Origin: Halomicronema sp. CCY15110
GTDB taxonomy: Bacteria > Cyanobacteriota > Cyanobacteriia > Phormidesmidales > Phormidesmidaceae
Assembly (NCBI RefSeq): GCF_016888165.1
Contig: NZ_JACSWC010000425.1
Coordinates: forward strand, 16,012 to 80,011
Length of the DNA stretch: 64,000 nt
Direction of reading: 5' to 3'
In this document: in pieces, positions 25,349 through 33,777 of the stretch
Layout of the letters: each line of letters opens with the position of its first letter
How positions within the stretch are numbered: the stretch's first letter is position 1
Translations under genes and position numbers: made by a program
The notes under the pieces: model-generated
Seen by the model: only the letters and a program-made list of their open reading frames with translations
Database searches by the model: none
What the model was told of the DNA's origin: nothing

Positions 25349-26287
25349 TCAATCTTCGAGGAGTGCTTCTATTTGCTGGAGTAATTTCTCGATACGCTTT
25401 TGCTTCCCAGGGCTACTAATTTGCTTACGCTTGTACTTGCGTGAAAGATCTGACAATCGAATACTGATTGATGGAGTTTCAACGTCGGTAGTGCCTTGCC
25501 TACTTGCTTTCACCTCTTTTTTGATTTCAGAAATCGGCAGTGATTCCAAAATCGCTCGCTCTAATAACTCCTGCTGCAGCTTGTCGTCTTTCAGCTTTGC
25601 GATTTCTCTAGCCTTCGTGTACTCTAGTGCGCCTTGTCTAAGCGCCTCAAGGATTCTGTCCGGCAGCGTTAGTAGAGGTAGTCGGGACGTTCTGAAGCTT
25701 TCAGGGGTAATGGCGATCGTTGACGACAACACTGCTTCAATGACTTCCATCTGTCGGGAAACGTTTTCCGACAGGACTGTATTTTTTTTGCTTGCTGTTG
25801 CTGCCTGGGTCAAAATTTCATGGATTTCAGAAACACTGCAACACAATTCTTCAGTCAGTAAAGTTAAAACACCCTCTGTTTCCTCCAGCGGGTTCAAGTT
25901 CTCTCGCTTGAGGTTTTCAATAAGAGCAATCTTAAAAGCTTGCTTTTCCGACAATCTTTTGATGACAACTGGTACAAATTCATGATTAAGTGCTTCAGCG
26001 GCTCGTAAGCGGCGATCTCCTGCTACCAATTCATAAAGGCCATCTTCGCTGTCATCATCAAGTGGACGAACCAAAATTGGTTCTAGAATGCCTCCATCAT
26101 CTTTGATTGATTGAATCAACTCTTCGAGTTTGTTCGGGTCAAAGTATTTGCGAGGTTGTTTTTTGGGCCGACGGATTTTTTGGATTGGAAGTGAACATCC
26201 TGATTCCGAAGTGTGTGGTTGCTGTGCAGTGCTCAAGAAGGCCGAGACGCCTCGCATTTGTGGAACTGTGGAGCGTTTTCTAGTCAT
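25349..26287 (-). CDS. parB: ParB-family centromere-binding protein
   Basis: A 312-residue ParB/Spo0J/RepB protein. The N-terminal domain has LPIQKIRRPKKQPRKYFDPN (~33-52), LEELIQSIKDDGGILEPILV and the ParB CTPase signature region YELVAGDRRLRAAEAL (~87-102), followed by IALIENLKRENLNPLEE. A helix-turn-helix region follows (VSEIHEILTQA, ~150), then a basic C-terminus. It overlaps parA by 8 nt (26280-26287). A near-palindrome matching the site upstream of parA lies inside this gene (25751-25774). Role: plasmid partition by spreading from parS. Confidence 0.93.
   Translation of the reverse strand: MTRKRSTVPQMRGVSAFLSTAQQPHTSESGCSLPIQKIRRPKKQPRKYFDPNKLEELIQSIKDDGGILEPILVRPLDDDSEDGLYELVAGDRRLRAAEALNHEFVPVVIKRLSEKQAFKIALIENLKRENLNPLEETEGVLTLLTEELCCSVSEIHEILTQAATASKKNTVLSENVSRQMEVIEAVLSSTIAITPESFRTSRLPLLTLPDRILEALRQGALEYTKAREIAKLKDDKLQQELLERAILESLPISEIKKEVKASRQGTTDVETPSISIRLSDLSRKYKRKQISSPGKQKRIEKLLQQIEALLED
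25751..25774. promoter_or_regulatory. candidate parS site inside parB
   Basis: A 24-bp near-palindrome with 11 of 12 base pairs matched. Core TCGGGAAACGTTTTCCGA differs by one base from the core of the palindrome at 27173-27194. It encodes part of SENVSRQME in parB, so it is constrained by both code and symmetry. Confidence 0.6.
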
Positions 26288-27041
26288 CTAAATCCTCTAC
26301 CAAGCTTTTGGCGATATCGTCTAAAACTTTAGTTGCTGCATGTTTACGACTAAAAAGCGCTAACGGCAAATGCTCCATAGACGCATCCGCAAATGCCGTA
26401 GCTCTTGGAACAGGCGGATGAATCATTCCAACCTGTGATAACTGCGATTGAATAGCCGACAAAATATCTTTATCTTGAGCATTGTTTGCAGCATAAATTG
26501 TAGGGACAATGCCTGCAATCCTCAGGTCCGGACGAACGTTACTTTTCACCTGCTGAATTGTGTCTAGAAGCAATTCAGTTCCTTTATAGCTCTTATACTG
26601 AGTTTGAACAGGAATAAGAACGTGGGTGGCAGCAACTAGACTAAGTACGCTCAAAACCCCCAAGCTAGGGGGGGCATCTATCAAAATGAAATCGTATTCG
26701 GCCTTAACAGACTCTAAGGCTTTACTGAGCCTCCACTCACGAGACATCATTGATGACAACTGAATTTCAGCAGCACTAAGCATGATGTTAGATGGAGCCA
26801 AATCCATTCCATGAATGTCTCTGTGTATTGGAATTGGCTCATCTTTAAGGATAGCGTTAGCTATAGTCTGTTCCAGATCAGCCGGTTCTAGCCCCATGAA
26901 GGCAGTGAGGCTAGCCTGCGGATCGAGGTCAACCAATAGCACAGACTGTTTGCGCTGCTTTAAGTGGTATCCAATATTCATTGTCAAGGAGGTCTTCATG
27001 ACGCCTCCTGACTGATTGAAGACAGCAATAATTTTGGTCAC
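26280..27041 (-). CDS. parA: ParA-family partition ATPase
   Basis: A 253-residue ATPase from GTG 27041 (MTKIIAVFNQSGGVMKTSLT), supported by GGAG 8 nt upstream. An in-frame ATG at 27089 has no ribosome site. Motifs: P-loop NQSGGVMKTS (~9-18), VLLVDLDPQASLTAFMG (Walker A'), YDFILIDAPPSLG (Walker B) and VLIPVQTQYKSYKG. The P-loop has S where most ParA/MinD proteins have the signature lysine, and M where Gly is usual. The main lysine (MKTS) is kept. It is the first gene of the partition operon, with the parS-like palindrome 132 bp upstream. Confidence 0.92.
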   Translation of the reverse strand: MTKIIAVFNQSGGVMKTSLTMNIGYHLKQRKQSVLLVDLDPQASLTAFMGLEPADLEQTIANAILKDEPIPIHRDIHGMDLAPSNIMLSAAEIQLSSMMSREWRLSKALESVKAEYDFILIDAPPSLGVLSVLSLVAATHVLIPVQTQYKSYKGTELLLDTIQQVKSNVRPDLRIAGIVPTIYAANNAQDKDILSAIQSQLSQVGMIHPPVPRATAFADASMEHLPLALFSRKHAATKVLDDIAKSLVEDLDD

Positions 27042-27172
27042 ACCTGAAGCTCCGTTAGGGTGGTTTGTGGTTCGTAGTCGATCAGGCAAGTAGGCACTAT
27101 TTTGCTTTAAATGATCAAGTTTTTCAATTGCTCCTAGCCAGAGACGAGTCGCATTCAGCCTGCCGTCTTATC

Positions 27173-27194
27173 TATCGGGAAACGTTTCCCGATA
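27173..27194. promoter_or_regulatory. candidate parS palindrome upstream of parA
   Basis: A perfect 22-bp palindrome centred on 27183/27184 with core TCGGGAAACGTTTCCCGA. Flanks extend the symmetry imperfectly (GTCTTA left, TAAGAC right). It shares its core with 25751-25774. Palindromes with a GGGAAACGTTTCCC-like centre next to parA-parB are what ParB proteins bind. Confidence 0.7.
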
Positions 27195-27324
27195 AGACAA
27201 AACTAGGATGCGCGTGAATTTATGGTTGTCTACAAAATTCGGCAAGTCCGTTAGCCTGGGCTTCCCCTGCTCTCTTATTTTGCTATCGCATCGCATCTCT
27301 AGAATTATCTGGAGATGCATTTTT

Positions 27325-28905
27325 ATGTCCATTCACATTGCTCCGCCTGCCCTCAATCTGGAAGCTGTGCGAGAGATTGAGGTGGATGTCGCACTTGCCG
27401 CAGGCAACGATCGCCAAGAGCCATTGTATCTGTGGGACGACAATTTACAAAAGCTCAAACAAATCACAGATGTCGATCTGAGGTTGCTCTGCTTCCCTGG
27501 CTGGCAACCTGACAAAGCTTCCCTAGTCAAAAGCGGTCAACCCGTCATCCTCAGCTACGGCCTGGGCGCGGACTCAACCGCACTGCTGCTCAAATACCTG
27601 AGCGAAACGGACGAAGAAAGGGGCTTTCCGCTCGAAAACCTGATCGTCATCACGTCTTTGGTCGGTCGGGAGTGGGATGAAACTATTGATAAAGTGCAGC
27701 GGTTTATCCTGCCCCTACTACGGCAGCACAACATCCTGACCATTCAATGTGGTCGCATGTCTGACTATTCAGCCGAGGGTTGGATTATCTATGAATGCAG
27801 CCGTCAGCCTCAGCGCATCTATCAGGGTGTGGCTCAACGCCTCGGCTGGACATTGGATCGCCACCTGCTGCGAAACGGCATTGTGCCGCAACGCCGCAAG
27901 GGTGCCCGCACCTGCACGTTGCGCTTTAAGGGCGAGGTGATTGACGCGATCGTGCGCCATCTGTTTGCCGTCTCCCCAATGGCAACCTACAAGCGCGAGA
28001 TTGGCTACAACGCCGATGAAGTGGGACGGGCGAACCGGAGTGAAGGCTATGGCTCTGATGGCATCGAACCCACTTATCACGTTGGCTACAACGCCGATGA
28101 GACCCACCGGGCCAAGAGCGATCGCTCAATGGGTAATCAGGGCTATGCCTACGAGATTGGCTACAACGCCGATGAGGAGAGCCGCATCAGTGCGGAGGTT
28201 TCCACCTGGCGCAAGCAGGTCTTTAGCTTCCCGCTGATTACCAAGTACGGCATGGATCGGGCGGCAGTCGATGAGTTCAACATCGTCACCATCGTGGCGC
28301 TTTATGGCGTGAGCCGGGATGAGGCGCGGATTCGCAAAAGCAGTTGTACGGATTGCCCATTCAGTTGCTCCAGTGGCGGTCGCTCACTGCTGCTGAAATC
28401 CTATTGGAGCCAGCCAGAGGAGGGGGCCAATGCTGCTTTCATCGAGCAGAATGCCTTGGCGCTCAATCCTACCCAGTTCCTCTACTCCAGCAAATTCACG
28501 GTCTTAGAGCTGCTGGAGCAGGACGGCAATACGGCGGCGTTGCAGGCGTACCAAGACCTGATGACAAGCATTGAAGACTGGGCCGTTTATGCGGTGCGCC
28601 GCATCTGGAAGCCAAAAGGATTGATCCGCCAAACCGATCGCGTCTTTGAAGGTACTCGCCAAGAATGCCAACGCCTGCTGGAACGCATTGGTGAAGCAAC
28701 TGGGATTGCTCCTGTCTTGCTGTCTCTGTCCTGGCGCGTGGTCACGATTGAGCGCACGAAGGAAATCCGCCCCAGCGTGGAAGAAACGTTCATTGTGACG
28801 CCCAACTATCCCGTAGAAAAGCAGGGCCGCATCACGAAGGAAGCCTTTGCTCTGAAGTGGAAAGGTTTAACCGGAAAGCGACCCACTACCCCTATCACTA
28901 ACTAA
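27325..28905 (+). CDS. PAPS-reductase-family (DndC-like) protein
   Basis: A 526-residue protein from ATG 27325 (MSIHIAPPALNLEAVREIEV), with GGAG 10 nt upstream. The ATP-pyrophosphatase P-loop is VILSYGLGADSTALLLKYL (~74-92). A cysteine cluster, SSCTDCPFSCSSGG (~339-352), resembles Fe-S or zinc ligands of DndC-type enzymes. Between them are three near-repeats carrying GYNADE, ~25-39 residues apart (DNA at about 28000, 28080 and 28160), a recent tandem expansion. The next gene encodes a DGQHR (DndB-like) protein, so the pair recalls DNA phosphorothioation genes. DndD, DndE and a dedicated cysteine desulfurase are absent here. Confidence 0.8.
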   Translation: MSIHIAPPALNLEAVREIEVDVALAAGNDRQEPLYLWDDNLQKLKQITDVDLRLLCFPGWQPDKASLVKSGQPVILSYGLGADSTALLLKYLSETDEERGFPLENLIVITSLVGREWDETIDKVQRFILPLLRQHNILTIQCGRMSDYSAEGWIIYECSRQPQRIYQGVAQRLGWTLDRHLLRNGIVPQRRKGARTCTLRFKGEVIDAIVRHLFAVSPMATYKREIGYNADEVGRANRSEGYGSDGIEPTYHVGYNADETHRAKSDRSMGNQGYAYEIGYNADEESRISAEVSTWRKQVFSFPLITKYGMDRAAVDEFNIVTIVALYGVSRDEARIRKSSCTDCPFSCSSGGRSLLLKSYWSQPEEGANAAFIEQNALALNPTQFLYSSKFTVLELLEQDGNTAALQAYQDLMTSIEDWAVYAVRRIWKPKGLIRQTDRVFEGTRQECQRLLERIGEATGIAPVLLSLSWRVVTIERTKEIRPSVEETFIVTPNYPVEKQGRITKEAFALKWKGLTGKRPTTPITN

Positions 28906-28916
28906 AGGAGAACCCC

Positions 28917-29999
28917 ATGACTCAGACTACTGCCGATAAATACCCTGATCATCTATTCCCCATCATCGACCCGGACGCTGAATATCAGTTCTCCGTGGTC
29001 GAGGGGCAGCAAAGCGGTCGCCCTTATTGGATGCTCAATCTGACCGTTCAGGACATTAAGCGCATGTTTGCCGAGTTCCTCGACCGGGCCGAGCATGACC
29101 CCAGATCGCTGGCCCAACGCTCACTCAATCCGAGTCGAGCACGAAAGCTCAAGAAATACATCTTGGGTGAGGTGCTGCCGGATGAGGGCTTTTACATCCT
29201 GCCGCCGCTAGTGCTCTCGGTGGACTGCGAGGAATATGACTTTGATGAAGTCTGCCAGGGCGCAGGGCGTTTAACCCTGCCTTCTGACTCTCGGTTTTGG
29301 CTGGGAGACGGGCAGCACCGCGCCGCCGGATTCCTGCAAGCCTACCTCGAAGCTCCGGCGATGCTTAACGATGAAACCGTGGGCGTGATGCTGTTGCCCG
29401 ATACAGGCAACCAGATTCGCCATAAGGTGTTCCTCGACATCAACGCCAATGCTTCTAAGCCGAGCAAATCAATCGCGACTCTATTTGACGAGCGCGATCG
29501 CTTGGCTGATGTAACGCGAAACCTGCTGGTCCTGCCGTGGGTGGAGCGGTACACCAACTTGGAACGCACCACGCTCCCCAAGCGCAGCGGTGATCTATTC
29601 ACCCTGAATGGCTGGCGGGATGCGAACCGGGAGCTGCTGGCGAACGTGCCAGAGGACGATTGGGATAGCGTTGCGGCTGGCTACTGGAAGGCGATCGCTG
29701 AGACCATCCCTCAGTGGCGCGACCTGCTGGCGGCGGTGGAGCAAGAGCAATCTGTAAATGCTCCCCCCCTCCGGCAGGACTACATCTGTTTCCACTCGAT
29801 TACGCTATCAGCTCTGGGCCTACTGGGTCAGCAGCTCATCGGCGAGTCCGGTCAGGCTCCCGACCTATCGGGGCTGGCAGCCGTGGACTGGAGCCGCAGC
29901 AATCCCGATTGGGAAGGGCTGTTCTTATTCGAGGGCAAGATTATCAAAAACAAGCGGTCAGCGACTCACTTTGCTGACTACTTGCAGACGTTTGTATAG
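28917..29999 (+). CDS. DGQHR-domain protein (DndB-like)
   Basis: A 360-residue protein starting 11 bp after the PAPS-reductase-like gene, with an AAAGGAGA ribosome site. The signature WLGDGQHRAAGFLQAY lies at ~129-144. Other DndB/DGQHR features are FYILPPLVLSVD and the HKVFLDINANASKPSKSIAT block. DndB is the regulator of dnd gene expression in phosphorothioation systems; other DGQHR proteins are of unknown function. The close spacing argues that it works with the upstream gene. The C-terminal ~120 residues are helical. Confidence 0.85.
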   Translation: MTQTTADKYPDHLFPIIDPDAEYQFSVVEGQQSGRPYWMLNLTVQDIKRMFAEFLDRAEHDPRSLAQRSLNPSRARKLKKYILGEVLPDEGFYILPPLVLSVDCEEYDFDEVCQGAGRLTLPSDSRFWLGDGQHRAAGFLQAYLEAPAMLNDETVGVMLLPDTGNQIRHKVFLDINANASKPSKSIATLFDERDRLADVTRNLLVLPWVERYTNLERTTLPKRSGDLFTLNGWRDANRELLANVPEDDWDSVAAGYWKAIAETIPQWRDLLAAVEQEQSVNAPPLRQDYICFHSITLSALGLLGQQLIGESGQAPDLSGLAAVDWSRSNPDWEGLFLFEGKIIKNKRSATHFADYLQTFV

Positions 30000-30086
30000 C
30001 CCGCTATTGCGTAGCCGTTTTGAAGTTTATTCAGAACGGCTATGTATTTATATCAATCCCCTCCCAAACAATCATCCGAGCGCATC

Positions 30087-30293
30087 ATGCCCGGACGAGA
30101 CGAGCTGCGATCGCTGCACGAGCAACTGGAAGCGATCGCCACTGTAATAGAGTTGTCCCCGACCGCTCAGCAAATGTTGAGCGACCCGCAGACCGATTTT
30201 CAATGTCGAATGCGGCGCGACCTGATGCGCCTGAGAACGGCACGGCTCGAACTTGCTCATGCTAACGAGATCGTCAAAAGCCTGTTGCGCTAA
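30087..30293 (+). CDS. small hypothetical helical protein
   Basis: A 68-residue protein from ATG 30087 (MPGRDELRSLHEQLEAIATV); an in-frame ATG at 30042 is possible. It is highly charged and helical, consistent with a small coiled coil (ELARSLHEQLEA-like heptads to the end). It lies in the same direction as its neighbours and carries HIP1 sites. No family recognised. Confidence 0.5.
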   Translation: MPGRDELRSLHEQLEAIATVIELSPTAQQMLSDPQTDFQCRMRRDLMRLRTARLELAHANEIVKSLLR

Positions 30294-30566
30294 CGCTCTG
30301 AGGCAATAGACCGAAGGGCCAGGGATGACCACTGCCACTGCTCAGTTCTCCCCATCAGGTCAAAGTGCCTCGTGCCGCCTGAAGCGTTGACGGTCGCCCA
30401 TCCGGGCGCAGTGCTACCACTGCCAATCACGTCGAAGCGACTACCTGCCATCAAAACCAAAGCTGCCTCTCTGCATCTTCAGGGATGCAGACTTTTTTCG
30501 GATCCGAGACGAGGCACCGATTCGGCTATCGCCATGCCGCCAGTGAAGTTTTTAGGAATCATGGCG
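30294..30566. other. intergenic leader before the zinc-ribbon gene
   Basis: 273 bp with no clear gene. The downstream reading frame is open through it from 30372, but the N-terminal residues look non-native. Confidence 0.4.
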
Positions 30567-31667
30567 ATGACGAACGCAATTATGCAACTTCCCGATCGCG
30601 GGATACAGCAGGTCAATGGAGCCATTGACCACTACAACACACTGGTGCTCTTTATGCAGCACTCGTTAAGAGATGGCCTCGACTACGGCAAAATCCAGGG
30701 CTGCGGCGATAAACCGATTCTCTTTAAGCCGGGGGCCGAGAAGATTGCCACCCTGTTCGGCCTGCGGGAGTCGTTGGAGCGACTGGAAGCTATTAAGGAC
30801 TGGACGGGCAACGATTTCGGTGAACCCTTTTTCAATTTTGAGTACAAATGCACGTTGAAAAACCGCGAAGGCCATATCGTTGCCGAATGTGTGGGTTCCT
30901 GCAACTCCTGGGAGGAAAAATATCGTTACCGCACCGCTCAGCGGGTTTGTCCTCAGTGTGGCGCGGCGGCGATCAAGCGCAGCCAGTATGAGGACCGACA
31001 AACGGGCGACAAAGGGTGGTACTGCCACAGCAAGAGCGGTGGTTGCAATGCCAAGTTCCGCAGCGATGATCCTCAAATCACCTCACAGCAACAGGGTAAA
31101 GTGCCCAATGAGCGCATCTTCGATCAGGTGAATACCATCGACAAGATGAGCCAGAAACGGGCATTCGTCGGATCGGTGATTCTAGCGGCAAATGCTTCTA
31201 ATTTCTTCGCTGTCGAACACTCTGAAATCCAGACGATCGATGCTGACTGGGAACCCCAGGAAGACATCGGTAATGCAGCTCATCTGGAGCGAGTGCCTGG
31301 CGGCGGCGAAGCGGCCCGTGACCAGGGCCAGCTCAATCGCGATCGCATTCAACTAATCATCGGACGCACTGAGCATACCCTGGCGCAGGTGAAGCAGATG
31401 GCAGACGGCAAGACCGCTGACCAGCTCAACGATGAGGAGATGCAGAGCTTGATCGATCAACTGCTGATTGATTGGGGCCGTAAGCGTCACCACGTCTCCG
31501 TTCAGATTGCTCGAAACCTGCTTGACGAGATCAGGAGTGAGCAACCGCGCATCACGGACAACAACCTGATCCTTCGCTTCGCCCAGCGGTGCAGTGAAGC
31601 CCTATCAGAGCAAGTCCCGACCCAGCGCAAAGCCGCCACGACTGTTGGCGGGGTCAGTATCGACTAG
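30567..31667 (+). CDS. conserved plasmid/phage-type zinc-ribbon protein
   Basis: A 366-residue protein from ATG 30567 (MTNAIMQLPDRGIQQVNGAI), with AGGA 9 nt upstream. ATG 30561 is possible. Hallmarks are LRDGLDYGKIQGCGDKPILF and KPGAEKIATLFGL (~32-60), VGSCNSWEEKYRYR, then a zinc ribbon VCPQCGAAAI...GWYCHSKSGGCNAKF (~130-170) and KMSQKRAFVGSVILA. Proteins of this type are frequent on plasmids and phages. The KRAFVGS-like helix and gene context suggest single-strand DNA binding or recombination, but no function is established. The C-terminal ~150 residues are helical. Confidence 0.65.
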   Translation: MTNAIMQLPDRGIQQVNGAIDHYNTLVLFMQHSLRDGLDYGKIQGCGDKPILFKPGAEKIATLFGLRESLERLEAIKDWTGNDFGEPFFNFEYKCTLKNREGHIVAECVGSCNSWEEKYRYRTAQRVCPQCGAAAIKRSQYEDRQTGDKGWYCHSKSGGCNAKFRSDDPQITSQQQGKVPNERIFDQVNTIDKMSQKRAFVGSVILAANASNFFAVEHSEIQTIDADWEPQEDIGNAAHLERVPGGGEAARDQGQLNRDRIQLIIGRTEHTLAQVKQMADGKTADQLNDEEMQSLIDQLLIDWGRKRHHVSVQIARNLLDEIRSEQPRITDNNLILRFAQRCSEALSEQVPTQRKAATTVGGVSID

Positions 31668-31773
31668 CGACCTCAAACGGCAAAAGCGAAACGGCATCTC
31701 TGGACTGTCAGGGGTGTCGTTTTCCTATGCGCTTGGGCGCAGGAACCATGAAATTTATTTTGCATTTAAGACT

Positions 31774-32469
31774 ATGAACCCTAACGCAACCACTCAGACT
31801 CCCCTCGCTGATCTCATCCAAGTTGGCGAAATCCTGTACGCCAGCGGATTATTCAGTGACCTCGAAAACAAGGAACAGGCGATCGCGCGAATCTTGCGCG
31901 GCCAGGAGCTAGGCATCCCGCCCGTAGCTGCACTCACTGATGAGAGCACAGTCCTGCCGCCAAAGCCCTCCAATGCTCAGCAAATCTCCAACCTGCTCAA
32001 TGAGCTGGGAGTGACGAGCATCAAGGATCGGCGGGCCGTCGCTGTGAACCATTTGGGCGGACGCAAAGCCGCAGACCTCTCTACAGACGAGCTAGACGAC
32101 GTTCTAGCCGCGATTCGTGAGACCTACGATGATCCACAAGTGGTCGATGATGTTCACGAAGAAGCCGATGAGGTTGAGGCAGTCGAAACCGTTGAAATCG
32201 CTGTCGTTGAAGACGATGACGATGACGACGATGGAGATGATGAGCCTATCGAGCCTGGAACCACTGTCGATGACGCTAACGACGATGATGAACCGACCGA
32301 TGCGAGAGCGGCTATCTCAGCAGCACTTGATGGGGCAGGCATCACCGACGTTGATGAGCGTCAGCGCCTCGTTAAGAAACAACTTATGGCGATTCGACGC
32401 CGGAAAGTGGAAACACTCACGCCAGATGAATTGACGACCGTGCTCGAAGGCATCGCCGCAGCGGCATGA
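31774..32469 (+). CDS. acidic hypothetical protein, possibly recombination-associated
   Basis: A 231-residue protein from ATG 31774 (MNPNATTQTPLADLIQVGEI). The N-terminal ~50 residues (LYASGLFSDLENKEQAIARI, LRGQELGIPPVAAL) match a motif seen at the start of phage/plasmid RecT-adjacent proteins. Two similar helical modules follow (NLLNELGVTSIKDRRAVAVN and ALDGAGITDVDERQRLVKKQ), separated by a very acidic linker with an Asp run. The repeated module suggests internal duplication. An intrinsic terminator follows the gene. Confidence 0.6.
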   Translation: MNPNATTQTPLADLIQVGEILYASGLFSDLENKEQAIARILRGQELGIPPVAALTDESTVLPPKPSNAQQISNLLNELGVTSIKDRRAVAVNHLGGRKAADLSTDELDDVLAAIRETYDDPQVVDDVHEEADEVEAVETVEIAVVEDDDDDDDGDDEPIEPGTTVDDANDDDEPTDARAAISAALDGAGITDVDERQRLVKKQLMAIRRRKVETLTPDELTTVLEGIAAAA

Positions 32470-32497
32470 CCTCATGCTAAATAGCTCTGAAACGACG

Positions 32498-32530
32498 CAG
32501 CTATCCGTGATCGGGTGGCTGTTTCTTTTT
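32498..32530 (+). terminator. intrinsic terminator
   Basis: Stem CAGCTATCC / GGGTGGCTG (G-U pairs allowed) with a 6-nt loop, followed by TTTCTTTTT. It lies 29 bp after the acidic-protein gene and just before the leader element at 32533. Confidence 0.75.
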
Positions 32531-32532
32531 CA

Positions 32533-32573
32533 GGCTATCGCCGCGCAGGGCTGACCTATATGGGCAAACGACT
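32533..32573 (+). promoter_or_regulatory. recurrent leader/promoter element, copy A
   Basis: GGCTATCGCC, then GCGCAGGGCTGACC, then TATATG, ending just before ATG 32574. Close copies lie at 56264 and 61273. CTATCG and TATATG are 16 bp apart, so this may be a -35/-10 promoter. Confidence 0.5.
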
Positions 32574-33767
32574 ATGCCTAGAACCAAGTCTAAAAGCAAA
32601 ACAGCCTGCACCCCTCGCGACAAGCTGTTGCGGCTGGAGCAGGAATTAAACCAAATGTTTCTTGAGAGGGCAGACCTGATCCGCATCATTCTGCTCTCAC
32701 TGCTAACCCGCCAACACACGCTGATCTTTGGCAAACCGGGCGCGGCTAAAAGCAGTCTGGTGCGGGCCATTGCATCCGCTATCTCTGGCGGGTGCTTCCA
32801 GGTACAGCTCGGCAAAGACACCACCACGGATCAGCTCTTTGGGCCGATTAAGGTGTCGGAGCTACCCCATGACCGCTTATGTCGGGCCTTCGAGAACTTC
32901 ATGCCGGGTAAGCCGTTGGCCTTCCTGGATGAAATCGACAAGGCCAACAGCGTGATCCTCAACGCCCTCTACACGGCGATGGAGGAACGGCTATTCCTCA
33001 ACGATGGCGAGATGTGCGAAATGCCGCTGATCAGTCTATTTGGTGCGGCTAACAGTATCTCGCAGCTTCAGACCGAAGCCCTGGCACCGCTGCTAGACCG
33101 CTTCCTGTTCCGCATCGAAGTGGACTGGATGCAGTCAGACTCCAATTTTCTGGAGTTTGTCCGGCGTCGGGCAACAGGCGAGAGTCCGTTTATCACCACG
33201 GTTCTGAGCATCACTGAGCTTCAGCAGATGCAGGCAGCGGTGCGAACCATCGAGTTCTCGGTCGAAGCCCAGGAGGCGATCGCTCGCCTGCGCAAGGAGC
33301 TAGCTGCTGAGGATGTTCATGCCTCGGATCGGCGGTGGGGCAACTGCATCGACCTGCTGCAAGCCACTGCCTACCTCAACGGCAACAGCGAAGTCACTGG
33401 CGCTGATTTCGCCGTCCTCAAGCATGTGCTGTGGACGGACACCCAACAAATTTCGGTGATTGACCGGAAGCTGAGAGCGTTGCAGAAGCTCAAACCATCG
33501 AAAGGGAAAGGGCGATCTCAACTCAGCAAGAACCTTGATCCGGTACTAGATAACGCCATCGCAGCGATGCGAGACTTCGACGCTGATACAGCGGTCGGCA
33601 AGGTCGCGATCGCCCTGACTAACCTACAAGGACTCAAGCAGGGTCTAGGTCAGATGCCGCAGACCCAGGAAATCAAGGATGCGCTGACGGTGATTGACCA
33701 AAAGATCACCCAGCTCGAAACGCATCGCCAACAAATCACTGATCGCAACTTCCAAGCCGTTATCTAA
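32574..33767 (+). CDS. MoxR/RavA-like AAA+ ATPase
   Basis: A 397-residue protein. Walker A is IFGKPGAAKSSLVRA (~59-73); Walker B is PLAFLDEIDKANSVILNALY (~114-133); sensor 1 is SLFGAANSIS; the arginine region is PLLDRFLFRIEV. After the AAA+ core (~1-290) comes a helical C-terminal region. RavA-type MoxR ATPases work with a vWA protein (ViaA), and such a gene follows 10 bp downstream. This is the second MoxR-vWA pair in the window and it is not closely similar to the first. No EAD domain is attached. Confidence 0.88.
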   Translation: MPRTKSKSKTACTPRDKLLRLEQELNQMFLERADLIRIILLSLLTRQHTLIFGKPGAAKSSLVRAIASAISGGCFQVQLGKDTTTDQLFGPIKVSELPHDRLCRAFENFMPGKPLAFLDEIDKANSVILNALYTAMEERLFLNDGEMCEMPLISLFGAANSISQLQTEALAPLLDRFLFRIEVDWMQSDSNFLEFVRRRATGESPFITTVLSITELQQMQAAVRTIEFSVEAQEAIARLRKELAAEDVHASDRRWGNCIDLLQATAYLNGNSEVTGADFAVLKHVLWTDTQQISVIDRKLRALQKLKPSKGKGRSQLSKNLDPVLDNAIAAMRDFDADTAVGKVAIALTNLQGLKQGLGQMPQTQEIKDALTVIDQKITQLETHRQQITDRNFQAVI

Positions 33768-33777
33768 AGGAGAACCC

